Shown here: positions 43,330 to 54,679 of the stretch, one piece after another
Layout of the letters: the number at the start of each line of letters is the position of its first letter
How positions within the stretch are numbered: the stretch's first letter is position 1
Made by a program: the position numbers and the translations under genes
The notes under the pieces: generated by a model
Seen by the model: the letters and a program-made list of their open reading frames with translations, nothing else
Databases searched by the model: none
What the model was told of the DNA's origin: nothing
Source of the DNA: Elgaria multicarinata webbii
Lineage: Eukaryota > Chordata > Lepidosauria > Squamata > Anguidae
Direction: 5' to 3'
DNA length: 64,000 nt
Assembly (NCBI RefSeq): GCF_023053635.1
Contig: NC_086184.1
Span: 13,872,379-13,936,378, forward strand

Positions 43330-43425
43330 AGAGTTTCAGGAATATCTCCGATAAAAGGAGGCTAAGGGGAGACATGATAGAGGTGTACAAAACTATGCAT
43401 GGTGTGGAGAATGTGGAAATACAGA

Positions 43426-43465
<40 letters not shown>

Positions 43466-43821
43466 ATTACTAGAACCTGGGGTCATCCCAGGAAGCTGAT
43501 TAGTGGGAGATTCAGGACAAATAAAAGGAAGTACTTCTTCACACAGCACATAGTTAAACTATGTAATTCACTACAAGATGTAGTGATGGCTACCAATTTG
43601 GATGGCTTTAAAAGAGGGTTGGATAAATTCCTGGAGGACAAGGCTATCAATGGCTACTAGCCCTGATGGTTATGTGCTATCTCCAGTATTCAAGGCAATA
43701 AACCTGTGTGCACCAGTTGCTGGGGAACATGGGCGGGAGGGTGCTGTTGCATCATGTCCCGCTTGTTCATCCCTGGCTGATGGCTGGTTGGCCACTGTGA
43801 GAACAGAATGCTGGTCTAGAT
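43330..43821 (+). mobile_element. CR1 LINE 3' region with internal (CT)n
   Basis: GGCTAAGGGGAGACATGATA encodes the CR1 motif RLRGDMI; then GTGTACAAAACTATGCATGG, (CT)n at 43428-43462, GTGGGAGATTCAGGACAAAT, GGATGGCTTTAAAAGAGGGT and the 3' block CACCAGTTGCTGGGGAACAT. Plus-strand partner of 40965-41420. Confidence 0.85.
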
Positions 43822-43905
43822 CAGTAGTTCCCAAAGGGGGCGGTGGGATTGTATAGGGGGGCGTTAAGAGGCAAGGGGGCGGCAGGGCTGCACTCAAGGT
43901 GGTGT
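43822..43905 (+). mobile_element. hAT 5' end fragment
   Basis: CAGTAGTTCCCAAAGGGGGC, GGTGGGATTGTATAGGGGGG and TTAAGAGGCAAGGGGGCGGC match the left end of the hAT at 44178. The right end was not found. Confidence 0.65.
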
Positions 43906-44177
43906 CTTCCAAGAAGCACCTCTCTAGAAGGTCTTAAAACCCAGGGACATTTTTTATGGGAGAAGGCAGTTTGGTCCCAAGCCATATAGAGAAAGGATCC
44001 ACACATGTATAAATACTGTTTAAGAAGAGTCCCAACAGCTCTCACCAACTGACCAGACAGCAGGACTTCAGATGCTAATCTTAACACTCAGTCACATTAA
44101 AATAGGTGCAGACAGTCCTTCAAATAACCTGATCCCAGCAGCTTTAATGTGCACTGTTTGAGACACACAATCTAGAG

Positions 44178-44901
44178 CAGTGGTTCCCAAAGTGGGCAGT
44201 ACTGCCCCCTTAGGGGCGGTGGGATTGTATAGGGGGTGTTAAGAGGCAAGGGGGAGGCAGGGGGCGCTAAGAGGCAAGGGGGAGGCAGGGGGGTGCTTGA
44301 GGTGGTCTTTTCCATACCAGGAGTTTTGGTTACAGAAGGAAATTTCTAATTGCTATCCTGCACTATGGAGAGTGGTTCAGAAGCTCCTGGTTGCATTTCC
44401 AACATCATATTTGGTGGAATGTGCTTTTAGTGTGGTCTGCCTACTTCTCTCCAAGCAAAGAAATTGACTCCAGATTGAAGACCCATGTTAAGTGACTTTA
44501 AACCAGACATTGGGAAACTGGTATCACTTCACCAAGCCCATCCATCACATTAAGAATTTAAAGAATTGTGAGGCACTCTACCCTGGTTACTAAATGTGAT
44601 ATCTAATATTCTTGCTAAATAACTATCAGACTTTGAAAAGATGATATCACGGGATCAAGTTCATCAATTATGTTTAATTGAATAAACTAAAAGAATGTAA
44701 TTGGATTTTGAATAAATATTCAATTAATTGTTACTGTTCTGAAATTTATTGTTATTATCTTCCTTAGTGGGTTGTTGAAAACCGCTATTCTGAATAATGA
44801 TTTTTATACGGTAGGGTAGGGTAGGGTAGGGTAGGGTAGGGGAACCAAGGGAGTTTGTGGAACCAAGGGAGCAGTTACCTGAAAAAGTTTGGGAAGCACT
44901 G
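44178..44901 (+). mobile_element. hAT transposon relic with transposase C-terminus
   Basis: 724 bp from CAGTGGTTCCCAAAGT to TTTGGGAAGCACTG, flanked by identical ATCTAGAG (44170-44177 and 44902-44909). Near 44380-44570 the + strand reads KLLVAFPTSYLVECAFSVV, then LLLSKQRN, a stop, LQIEDPC, a stop, and LNQTLGNWYHFTKPIHH. This is the hAT dimerisation domain of the ZBED5/SCAND3-like lineage (typical ...AFPTSYLVECGFSAV..LLLKKRNRLQI...). Most of the transposase is deleted and two stops break the rest. (GTAGG)n at 44811-44841 lies near the right end. Confidence 0.9.
44811..44841. repeat. (GTAGG)n short tandem repeat
   Basis: Six GTAGG units inside the hAT relic; a pentamer, not the TTAGGG telomere unit. 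Confidence 0.9.
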
Positions 44902-44909
44902 ATCTAGAG

Positions 44910-45964
44910 GAACCTAAGCTTTCACAAACTCCTCCCTGATTTTGCCATCTCATTCAAACGATACTCTTACAATCATATTCAATTCATGCTTTCCATATTG
45001 GGCTTCTGTGCAAATTCATAGAAGTAAAATGTTGCCGGTGAAGAAGTTGAGATCTCCACAGCTACAACGCAAACACTCATTTTGCACAGTCAGAAACCTC
45101 TGATAATTCTCCTCTTTCGATTTCTACATGTCGCGCTCACCTGCTGAATAATATCACAACCACTGGGTTAATTCTGGTTATCTCAGCCGTCGGTGTCTTT
45201 GCCAACTGCTTTCTGGTTTCCTCCTCTTGTCTTGACCCCGAAAGACCAAACCGCGGTCACTGCAGGATCTACCACTGAGTATCATCAGGATAATGTCAAT
45301 GCACCGGTGGCTCAAAAGGAGGAAAACTTGCCACCGTGAAGTTAGACAGGATTAGCAGGCTTATCTCTGGAAACAGACCCAATAAGAGGGATGCTTTTGG
45401 ACAAGAAAAACATCTTCATCTCTTGACAACTGGATCACAGGGAATGTAGAGAGATCAATACTCGGGTTTGTTGTTCAGCCAACTTTGTAAGAGACGTTTG
45501 GGCTGAAGGGTGGGGGCGTGGAAAGGTTGACTTAAAAAAACATGTCAATCTTGATGCAAATTATTAATTGCCCACTTGTATGGATTGACTTAACCTATAT
45601 GGGCCTGTTCAGATGACATGCTAGGCCATGGTTCAGCCACTCGCCCTTTTGCAGCAACTGGTTAGTGAGCACATTTAAACTGTGGTTTTAAATGATCCTG
45701 TGTGACCTGCTGTATGCGTCCTACGTGTTACAGCAAGATAGATGATGAGTGGTGTATGTGAAATTGTTGATCTGACCTGTTGCTGTGACTTTTTCATTGG
45801 TTTTATTAGTTTCATAATGATATTTTGGGTATGGTGACCCATCCTGGGACCATTTGACTATCTGATGAAAGGCAGAGTGTATATTATAAATAAATACATT
45901 GTTGGAGCTAAGCAAGTGTTAAAGTGCTCTGAGTCTGGATGCCCCCTGAAAACACTACACCAAG
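44910..45964. other. Intergenic; MITE half and LINE tail
   Basis: 45602-45720 is one half of the GGGCCTGTTCAG MITE (GGGCCTGTTCAGATGACATG, GCAACTGGTTAGTGAGCACA). 45855-45900 has a LINE-like tail (GAAAGGCAGAGTGTATATTA, AATAAATACA). 45000-45350 is repeat-free. No gene. Confidence 0.45.
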
Positions 45965-46664
45965 GGCCTTGCTAGACCTACCAGAAAATCTGTCTGGGAG
46001 GAGGGGCGATGGCGCGCTACAGCTAGTGCGCACCGTCGCCCATTTCCACACGTCAACACGCGACGGGGCAAGGGAAAGCCCCATCGCGTGCTCCGCTTTT
46101 CTGCCATTTAAAGGGCCATGTGCGCAGGAGCGCACCGCCGGAAAGGCAAGTGCTTTTTTTAAAAAAAAGGGTTCCCTGCTCCCCCTGATTTCCCCCCACG
46201 ATGTGTGATGCCCCCCCTGCCCACTCGCTTGCCCGTCCTCCCACCGTCCACCATGCCCTGTCCCCCGTCCCCGTTCTTCTTCTCCTCCCGTCCGCCATGA
46301 CCTGTCCCCCATCCCCGTTCTTCTTCTCCCACCCCCGTCCACCATGCCCTGTCCCCGTCCATCATGTCTGATGCCCCCTCCATGCCCCCCCATGATTCCC
46401 CCCCCCCAGCTATGGGGTGCTGTGCCCAGTCCGTGGCTTCTCCTGGCTACTCGCTGTAAGCGAGCAGCCGGAAAAAGCCACGGAAGTTGCTAGACTTTCC
46501 ACAGCCCCAGCCTCAGGCCGGGGCTGCGGAAAAACCAGGCCATAAGCGAATACACTTATCCCGGGTTAAGGGAGGTGTTAGCCCGGCCTGACCCCGGAAT
46601 CCCCTGGATGCACAGGAGGGAGACCGGGCCTCACACCGCGCTAATGCCACATCTAGCAATGGCC
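45965..46664. mobile_element. GC-rich MITE family, copy 4
   Basis: 700 bp; left GGCCTTGCTAGACCTACC, right CATCTAGCAATGGCC. Contains CTGCCATTTAAAGGGCC, a C/T-rich middle with repeats of GTCCACCATGCCCTGTCCCC, and CCCCTGGATGCACAGG (46601-46616) where the hairpin's left arm has been lost. Flanks do not match clearly. Confidence 0.8.
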
Positions 46665-47514
46665 AGAGTGTCAGGAGACCCCGCTGAATGAGGTGAGCTT
46701 TAGTGTTGGAGTGAGGGGAAATTCCCGCCAAAACAGGCAGAGGGACCTTTCACAAGTGTAGAAATTCCTCCTGGATCCTGGATCTAACCCCAGGATGAAA
46801 AGCTGTTGATTGGACTGTCTTCTTTGAATTTGTCAAATTCTTTTAAAGATACAAAACAAAAAGAAGGTTGATTATTCAGTCATTAAGGAAAGTTAAATTG
46901 CTTCCCAACATTATCAGTCTTTGCAAATCATCCAGAGTTATAAACTGTTATGGGTTATTTCTATCTGAGGAAGATTTCCTGTAATCAAAATGGAATTTTC
47001 CCAGGACTGCCAGATACAACTGTAAACAGCCAGATATAACTTTTCGATATGATTGATTGCCAGACATGTACTGATATTGTTGTGTTTGAAAACCTATTGA
47101 TTGTTCATTGTTGATATGACTGTTCTGAGAAATAATTCGGTTCAATCGTACCATCCAATATTATATATTTTGCACACACACAAAAGGGGGGAGCCATTTA
47201 CTTACTGGTCTATTGCATTGTTGATTAGAACTTTGCATTTAGAATGAATAAATTATTTTAAAGAGACATCCAAGCCAAGGGTCGTTGCAATGCAATATAT
47301 TCCTTAAGTTAATTATGCATTGTTTACACATTCATTCAATCAAGACAGAAATGTGTCTCACAAAAAGAGACAGGAACTGTAGGCCTTTGCCAATTTCATT
47401 GAAACAAGAAAAAGAAAGAAAGAAGAAATCTATTTGGATCTCGACAGGGGGAATTCCATTTCTGCTGAAAGTAAAGGGAGAGCTCATATGATATAAGATG
47501 CTATTAATAGTACG
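46665..47514. other. Intergenic, unassigned
   Basis: AT-rich; no gene or repeat recognised. Confidence 0.35.
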
Positions 47515-47720
47515 TCTATTTTAATTTATTGTATGGTTACATGTATATCGTACCTTTCCTCTAAGCAGCTCAAAGCAGCATCTCTCTCTCTCCCTCTCTC
47601 TCTCTCTTCCCCTTCTCCTCATTTTATTGTCATAACAACCTTATGAAATAGGCTAGGGTGAAACTCATGACTGGCCCAAGGTTACCCACTGAGTTTCATA
47701 GCTGAATTGGTTTTTGGAAC
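47515..47720 (-). mobile_element. Diverged SINE (reverse)
   Basis: TATCGTACCTTTCCTCTAAG, (TC)n, CATTTTATTGTCATAACAAC, TGACTGGCCCAAGGTTACCC and ACTGAGTTTCATAGCTGAAT follow the reverse order of the SINE; the promoter head is missing. Confidence 0.6.
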
Positions 47721-47779
47721 TGCATTCTCCCCCGAGTCTCTTCCCTCCCTCCTCCCCCTCCACCCCCAAGTCTCTCCTT

Positions 47780-48042
47780 GATCCTCCCAGAGTGCAGGAC
47801 ATGGAATCATGGGCTCAAGTTACAGGAAGCCAGATTCCAGCTGGACATCAGGAAAAACTTCTTGACTGTTAGAGCAGTACAACAATGGAACCAATGACCT
47901 AGGGAGGTTGTGGGCTCTCCCACATTAAAGGCATTCAAGAGGCATCAGGGATGCTTTAAGGTGGATTCTTGCATTGAGCGAGGGGTTGGACTCGATGGCC
48001 TTAACGGCCCCTTCCAGCTCAACTATTCTATGATTCTATGAC
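47780..48042 (+). mobile_element. CR1 3' end
   Basis: GATCCTCCCAGAGTGCAGGA, CAGATTCCAGCTGGACATCA, GGAAAAACTTCTTGACTGTT and the terminal ATTCTATGATTCTATGA. Close to the copy at 54680-55325, with a short deletion around 47950. Confidence 0.88.
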
Positions 48043-48056
48043 TGTACGATCAGTCC

Positions 48057-48260
48057 TATAGAATCATAGACTCATAGAATAGCAGAGTTGGAAGGGGCCT
48101 ACAAGGCCATCGAGTCCACCCCCCTGCTCAATGCAGGAATCCACCCTAAAGCATCCCCGACAGATGCTTGTCCAGCTGCCTCTTGAAGGCCTCTAGTGTG
48201 GGAGCACTCAATCCAGTACTCCATAGCTGGGGAACCTCCATCCCAGCAGCTTCTCTCCCA
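48057..48260 (-). mobile_element. CR1 3' end (reverse)
   Basis: TAGAATCATAGACTCATAGA, GTTGGAAGGGGCCTACAAGG and CCAGCTGCCTCTTGAAGGCC on the + strand are the complement of the CR1 3' end. The minus-strand frame gives [20 protein letters not shown]. It lies tail-to-tail with the preceding CR1, 14 bases apart. Confidence 0.85.
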
Positions 48261-48558
48261 AACCCTGAGCCTTCTCCCTGAGCCCACCAAGTGTTCAGCT
48301 CTAGAAAAAGGCTGCTTTTCTCTGGGACTGAACAGGGAAAGACAGTCTGTGCCCAGAGAAGCATTGAGTAAAGAGTCTGATGAGGTCTGGGTAACAGAGG
48401 AGGCCCAAGACTTGTTGCTGCCTGAGGCAAAGGACAAGATGGCGCCCCTTCCCATTCCATGTGGAAAAGCCAAATGAATCGTCCTCCAACACTGGGGATG
48501 GGACAGCATCCTCCCCTCCACCTGAAGGCAGCTGGCTAACTTAGGCAGCATACAGCAG

Positions 48559-48698
48559 GGCAGGATCTACACGACTGCTTTGAAGTGCTTTAAAGCACTT
48601 TATAACAGTTTTGACAACTGTTGGGGCCCAGGACACACTCCATATACCGTTTTCAAAAGTATTATAAAGCGCTTTAAAGCAGTGGTGTAGATCCGGCC
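48559..48698. mobile_element. Palindromic GATCTACAC MITE
   Basis: 140 bp, GGCAGGATCTACACGACTGC to GTAGATCCGGCC, flanked by CAG on each side (48556-48558, 48699-48701). Inner TTTATAACAGTTTTGACAAC and CGCTTTAAAGCAG arms are inverted. Confidence 0.85.
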
Positions 48699-48701
48699 CA
48701 G

Positions 48702-48960
48702 GTCACACAGCACACAGGTCTTTCCTCTAATACCTTGCTGCTGCCTCCAAGCATCTGCTGCCAGAGGCAACTGCTTCACTCTGCCTAATGGTAGGGCTGG
48801 CCCTGCAGGGTAGGGATGTCAGAGGAATCCGTGCAGGGTGGGTGAAGCTCTCTGAGGTTTTGTTAGATCAGCCCTCTGGACTTCAGCTCCCTTTCCTGCA
48901 AGTTGGCCTGATCTATATTGAGTCAGGTCAGCTTGCAGATTTCCTATTATTATTATTATT

Positions 48961-48992
<32 letters not shown>

Positions 48993-49469
48993 AAAGCAAT
49001 TTGCTCAAATGGCAGCTACAATTTGCGCAATTTGCTTTTTACACCAAGCTCGCGAATACAAGCTGAGTTGGGGGCATCATGCTGAATCCGTTGGGCCCCA
49101 AAAGGGGCGGATTTCCTCTGCGACAGACTTCCCTATGTGAGGGACAGGGCTTTGGGAGAAGGGGCAGGGCTTTGGGAGGGAGAGGCCTGTTACCTATGTT
49201 CCATGTCAAGCCTGTAGGGGGCTTCTGCTGTCTAGGTATGGGACATAGGTAACAGGGTATGTCATGAAGCCCCTGGGGAGGGTTGATGAGGCAATCTAGC
49301 GCTGGTGGCCAGAACAGTTCCCCACCCCTGCACCACATCAGTCCTTAATATGATAATGACATAAGAAGAATAGATCCGCTAGAGCACACCGAAGGTCTAC
49401 TGGGGAAAACAGGAGCAGGGAAAGGGGACATCAGAGCCTACTTCAGTTGGACTTCCCGTACCCAGGTGA
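48702..49469. other. Intergenic, unassigned
   Basis: (ATT)n/(TTG)n tract at 48946-48992; 49000-49040 has CAATTTGCGCAATTTGC, also seen near 56890. No gene. Confidence 0.35.
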
Positions 49470-49835
49470 TAATTTATTTATTTATTTATTTATTTATTAC
49501 ATTTCTATACTGCCCAATAGCCGGAGCTCTCTGGGCGGTTCACAAAAATTAAAACCATTCAAAGTATAAAACAACAGTATAAAACCATAATATAAAATAC
49601 AATATAAAAGCTCAAGCAGATAAAAACAGCAGCAATGCAAAATTACAAATTTAAAACCATGTTATTTAAAATTTATAGATTGTTAAAATGTTGGGAGAAT
49701 AAAAAGGTCTTCACCTGGCATCTAAAAGCATATAATGTAGGTGCCAAGCGAACCTCCTTAGGGAGCTCATTCCACAGCTGGGGTGCCACAGCAGAGAGGG
49801 GAAGATAAGAGGGGAAGTGGTACCATTCCACCAGC
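49470..49835 (-). mobile_element. LINE 3' end (CTCTGGGCGG type), uninterrupted copy
   Basis: (ATTT)n, TACTGCCCAATAGCCGGAGC, TCTCTGGGCGGTTCAC, A-rich 3'UTR, and at 49730-49800 the complement of the RT C-terminus (GGAGCTCATTCCACAGCTGG). It serves as the reference for the copy split by a hAT MITE at 10279. Confidence 0.82.
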
Positions 49836-49886
49836 CCTGCTGAATTTTTTTTCCCTCTTTCCCATTCCTTTTGCCTTATGTGCCAT

Positions 49887-50017
49887 GGCAGGATCTACAC
49901 TACTGCTTTAAGACAGTTTATAACAGTAGTGACAACTGTTGAGGCCCAGGACACATGCCATACACAGGTCTCAAAATGTTTTCAAAGTGTCATAGCCTGG
50001 TTGGTGTAGATCTGGCC
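49887..50017. mobile_element. Palindromic GATCTACAC MITE
   Basis: 131 bp, GGCAGGATCTACACTACTGC to GTGTAGATCTGGCC, flanked by CAT on both sides (49884-49886, 50018-50020). Confidence 0.85.
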
Positions 50018-50426
50018 CATCTCTTTTTAGATGGTAAGTATGGTGAGCATGCAGGCAGAGACTGTCTTGTTTTACTGATTGATCATAAGCTACTTTGGAA
50101 GCCTTTTGGGGGGGCTCAGGTGCTTTTGGGGACCCCAGACACAGGACAACGAGCTTTATCACACCAGCGTTATACTGTGCAATCACTGCAAATCGCATGC
50201 AAAGAATTCAGAAGTTTTCCACCTTATAATCTGCTTTGATTGTGAAGTACTCCCATGCATCCTGCCTTAATTGTGCAATAAAGCAAAAAGATTCGCCGTA
50301 TTTAGCCCCTACATTTTGAGCATATCTTCCGAGCCGCCGCTGGGGCGCAGGAGCAGGATTTTAAACAATTGCTTACATCTGTGTAAGCTGTAAAGATAAA
50401 GACACCAAAATTGGCACAGTAATAGA

Positions 50427-50556
50427 GGCAGGATCTACACTACTGCTTTAATGTGCTTTATAACAGTTTTGACAACTGTTGGGTCGCAGGACACACTCCA
50501 GATACCATTTTCAAAACTGTTATAAAGCGCTTTAAAGCAGTAGTGTAGATCCGGCC
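50427..50556. mobile_element. Palindromic GATCTACAC MITE
   Basis: 130 bp, GGCAGGATCTACACTACTGC to GTAGATCCGGCC, flanked by AGA on both sides (50424-50426, 50557-50559). Confidence 0.85.
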
Positions 50557-50559
50557 AGA

Positions 50560-51519
50560 TATTAGGGAGAGCTTTAAGCATACCAAATTTGAATTGAATT
50601 GGGTCATCCATTGATTTTTTAATGATTTTTTACATTTCCCCCCTTAAACTCACTTCCTGGTATGCAAAGGATCACTGTCACCCGGTAGCAAAAACAACAA
50701 CCGTGAAAGCTTAGCGCTGTGGGGATAATCCGAGGGAAGCAGGTACGTGGGATGAAGCTGAACGTCTTTTAGAAGTTGTTGTTGTTGTTCTATTGTATTA
50801 TCTTTTGTAAGTCATTCTGAATATCTTGCATATAAAACAAGGGTAAAAACATATCAGGATAAACTTTTAACCACATTGCATCAAAAACATAGCCAATCCA
50901 TTTGCGAGAACTCTCGTGCTTCTCTTATCAGCCTCACTACCACCACCACTCCGCCTGGGACGACGTTGTCTATTGCTTGCAAATGGATAATAGGGAGGAA
51001 ATAAAAATAAAAACCATTTATATTGGGGAAAAAACCATGTTGACCCTTTGAACTTCCTGCATTCGTGACCTTTAGCAAACTTCTTATGGGGATACAAATA
51101 TCCCATCACGTTGGTTTGGGTTTGATTGGAACTGAAATCCCACAGGAGGGGTGGGTTAAGGGAGGGGGAAAGGCAATAAAACCTCCCAATTTCATGTTAA
51201 ACCACTGACATTTTAAAAAGAACTAAACTGACAGTTGCCAGTCTATTGTTGCGAGCTACACTGAAGCAGAAACCCTTCCATGAAGGTCACAGTGCTAGAA
51301 GAAAGTTAGCAACACCTGACATGTTGGTAGAGCTTTCGCAGGGGAGGGTGGCCCTCTTCTTTTCTGAAAAGGTGGTCCTCTATTCTGAGAGACTCCACCA
51401 GATTATCGTAACCTGTGTACAGAAGACAGCCCTCTATTTGACGGTACCCTCTGTTTCAAAGGTCTTGAATTCCTTTCGGCCCAAGGCCAAAATCATCAAA
51501 GAATTCTGAATCCTCGACA
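50560..51519. other. Intergenic; contains a dispersed repeat fragment
   Basis: 51352-51480 shares GACAGCCCTCTATTTGA and CTGTTTCAAAGG with 53640-53740 and 57365-57440, an unclassified family. The rest is unassigned. Confidence 0.35.
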
Positions 51520-52060
51520 AATTATTTATTTTATTAAAACATTTATATCCCACCCTATCTCACGAGGATCTCAGGGAGGTGTACAGATAAAATCATACAT
51601 ATAAAATAGAACAGTAAATATGTAATTAAAAACAAGTTAAAGCCATTCATATATTAAAACCAGTATGAAATTTTAAAGCAGTAAAATCACATTAAAACAA
51701 GACAGTGTATAGGCTGGTGGATTTAGCCATCCAAGGCTTTGTTAAAAAGCCATGTCTTAACCTGGCACAGAAATGAAGCCAGTGCTGGTGCCAGTCAGGC
51801 TTCCAGGGGAGGGCATTCCACAGTTGGGGTGCCACAACAGAGAAGGCCCTCTCCCACGCTCCACCATAGTGAATGTCTCGCATTGGTGGGATGCAGAGAA
51901 GGGCTCCTCCAACAGATCTCAGGTCTCAGGCAGGCAGATATAGGGAGAGGCGCTCCCTCAAGTATCAAGGTTCCAAGCCGTTTAGGGCTGTAAACGTCAT
52001 TACCAATTGTAGCTCCTCCCAAGGATTTTTGGTTTCATATGTCACCCTTTTGGCATCAGC
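51520..52060 (-). mobile_element. L2-like LINE 3' end (GGATCTCAGGGAGGTG type)
   Basis: TATCCCACCCTATCTCACGA, GGATCTCAGGGAGGTGTACA, A-rich 3'UTR, then the complement of the RT C-terminus. The minus-strand frame gives WERAFSVVAPQLWNALP. A LINE subfamily different from the others here. Confidence 0.75.
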
Positions 52061-52079
52061 TTAAGACTTTTCTCTACTC

Positions 52080-52260
52080 TCAGGCATTTGACACCATATA
52101 ATAAGGATTTAACTGGTCCTGTTGTTGCTTGTTTTTAATTGTTTGGGTATGTAAATAGTTTTGATACTATATTTTATATAGTATTTTGAAGGTTTTAGTC
52201 TTTTGTGAATCGCCCAGAGAGATCTGAAAATTGGGTGGCACAGAAATGTAAATAGTAATC
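52080..52260 (+). mobile_element. LINE 3'UTR/tail fragment
   Basis: TTTTGTGAATCGCCCAGAGA, GATCTGAAAATTGGGTGGCA, CAGAAATGTAAATAGTAATC: a diverged LINE tail. Confidence 0.55.
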
Positions 52261-52440
52261 ATCATGATCTCTCAAACATCCTAGACCCTGGCTAGGTAGA
52301 ACTCTAAAGATTAACACTGACATATTGAATCTGGCCTGGAAACTAACTGATAGCCTATGAAGATCATTTTATGTTGGTATAATATACTCTGTCCAGTCCT
52401 GTCAGCATTGGACAAAAGCTGGTCTGCCATATTCTGGAAC

Positions 52441-52692
52441 AGTGTGGTGTAGGGGCTAAAGTGCTGGACTGGGAGTCGGGAGATCTGGGTTCTAATCCCC
52501 ACTCAGCCATGAAAACCCACTGGGTGACATTGGGCCAGTCACAGACTCTCAGCCTAACCCATCTCATAGGGTTGTTGTTGCGAGGATAAAATGGAGAGGA
52601 GGAGAATTATGTACACTGCCTTGTGTTCCTTGGAAGAAAAAAGGCAGGATATAAATGAAACAATAAATAAAAATAAAAATAAAAATAAAAAA
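52441..52692 (+). mobile_element. tRNA-derived SINE
   Basis: AGTGTGGTGTAGGGGCTAAA, B box GGTTCTAATCC (52488-52498), CACTGGGTGACATTGGGCCA, CATAGGGTTGTTGTTGCGAG, GGCAGGATATAAATGAAA, (AAAAT)n tail. Confidence 0.88.
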
Positions 52693-53850
52693 AACACTAA
52701 GTTTAAACCATATGAAGCTGTCTTTCCTTGCTCTCCCTGGAGAAGCCAAGGATTGGGACTAGGATCTTCTGCATGGATTTAGGATTTAGAAATTCCATAA
52801 GCCATTTCTTTTGTATCCACCACCATTTTTCCCCCAGCATGCCTTGCAATGATGCCACATCCAGCTCATTCTGGGGAAAAGAAAATGGCCGCTAGCTGAG
52901 AAAGGAGCTCCATTGCCCCCTCAGACAGGGGGGAGGGGATAGTAAACAAAAAATATCCACTGCTAATACTGCCACCACAATTATAAGCTTCTTCTCCTCC
53001 CCCCTCAAAAAAAAACCTTACAAAGTTTTGCTTTCCCTCCCCCAGTCAAAATCACACACACCCTCAGTTCCCCCCCCCCCCCGAATTCTGCCCAACTCTG
53101 ATTTCCAAGGAGAGCTTTTGGCTCCGAAAATCCCATAACCCAAAAGCGTCCCTTCATCAGCTGACCTCTGCTCGAAGACAGGAACTTCTCACCTTTTCAA
53201 ACCATGAAGCCAAATTCTTGGCCACAGACCTGTACCTCAGCGTTTTCTTGCTTGACAGCCAGGCTCTGATATTTATGAAGATGCTCTTAAGTAGCTGTGC
53301 TGCGGCACGCTTGAAGGGTTATTTTATTTTATTTTTTTACATAGCTGCTAGTCAATATGTTTCCCTTCGGTGATACAGGAAGTATTAAGAAGCAAATAAC
53401 TGCAGGCAAGTTCCTATAATAACTTGGGTAATGACGATAATATCTTTGGCCCAACAACAACAACAACAATAACCGTACACACACTTCTGGCCTGCAGCTT
53501 ATTGCTTAGCTGGGCTGTTAATACCCCAAAAAGAGGATGGGAGATTGCCAGAGAGCTTGGATCAAATCCACGTTTCTAATTAATTTTTTTAAAAGAAGAA
53601 TGGGATGGCTTCAATGGGACACAGAACGATGGGGTGGCTGAGTGTCCTACTTTACAGAGGACAGGCCTCTATTTGAAAGGCTGTCTGGTCCATGTCCAGT
53701 TTAAAGATAAAGAACCAGATGAAAGGAGAACAGAGAACTTGAAGTTGCTCATCAAGAGTTTGCACCTGAAGAACCGCAAACAGAGGAATCACATGGGTCA
53801 CCTGGACACAGTCTTCCCCCACTATGCTGAGATGTATTGTATTTCTAGCT
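52693..53850. other. Intergenic, unassigned
   Basis: A run of 14 C near 53070-53083. No gene; 53640-53740 belongs to the CCTCTATTTGAAAGG repeat family. Confidence 0.35.
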
Positions 53851-54075
53851 ATTTATTTATTGCATTTATATCCCACCTTTTTTCCTCCAAGGAACCCAAG
53901 GTGGCGTACATAATCCACCTCCTCTCCATTTTATCCTCACAACAACAGCCCCGATCCAACGACCCTGTAGGCTGGCCCAAAGTCACCCAATGAGCTTCCA
54001 TGGCAGAGTGGGGACTAGAACCCGAATCCCTTGAACTCTCAGTCCAACACTCTAACCACTACACCACACTGGCTC
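53851..54075 (-). mobile_element. tRNA-derived SINE (reverse)
   Basis: TTTATTGCATTTATATCCCA, TCCTCCAAGGAACCCAAGGT, CCCAAAGTCACCCAATGAGC, GGGGACTAGAACCCG (B-box complement) and ACTACACCACACTGGC. Confidence 0.85.
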
Positions 54076-54240
54076 TCAAAATGACAGCAACAGTTTCCAT
54101 ATTTGCATACAGGCATACCTACAGATTAGCCTATGTGTCGTGTTTCTTGGGAAACCCCTGCTTTCGATGGGAGACAAATGACGAGGCTTGCAAAGTAATC
54201 TACAAAGCTTTTGTTAAACAATAAACATCTCTTCCCACGA

Positions 54241-54380
54241 GGGGGGATCTACACTACGGCTTCAAAGCACTTTTAAAACGTTTCAAAAACTGTATATGCA
54301 GTGTCTCCTGGGCCCCAACAGTTGTCAAAACTGTTATAAAGCGCTTTAAAGCGCTTTAAAGCAGTAGTGTAGATCCTGCC
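54241..54380. mobile_element. Palindromic GATCTACAC MITE
   Basis: GGGGGGATCTACACTACGGC to GTGTAGATCCTGCC, 140 bp. Inner CAACAGTTGTCAAAACTG shared with other copies. Flanks CGA/CTG do not match. Confidence 0.78.
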
Positions 54381-54679
54381 CTGAAGAGAGTCTAGCTTCT
54401 TGGAAACTTGCTATGCAAACTAAACGAGACAATTGTCCTATCAAGAACAGGAAGCTTTTTCCTAAAGTGCGTTACTTCAGAGAGGCTGTTGTTGGTGCAA
54501 TGTGAGCTTGGTTGATTTCTTCACGCCTTTTTTGTTGTTGTTGCTCCGTGCGTTTTAGCCTGCGCCGGACCCTAGGAGCAGTTAGCTTGTTGGTGGCCTC
54601 TCCTTTAGAAGAACGTTGGCTTCCCACTGCCTCTGTATGACTTGCCCTTGACGAGATAAGCTCTGGAGAGAGATCAGGA

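Noticed and set aside
25421-43462. (CT)n tracts in two CR1 copies (25421, 43428) as one ancestral expansion
   Set aside because: The copies are in opposite orientation while both tracts read CT on the + strand, so they are not the same site on the element strand.
44811-44841. Possible interstitial telomere repeat
   Set aside because: The unit is GTAGG (5 bp), not TTAGGG, and it lies inside a hAT relic.
45908-46393. 161-codon minus-strand open frame rich in Gly and Arg
   Set aside because: Lies in the C/T-rich core of GC-rich MITE copy 4.
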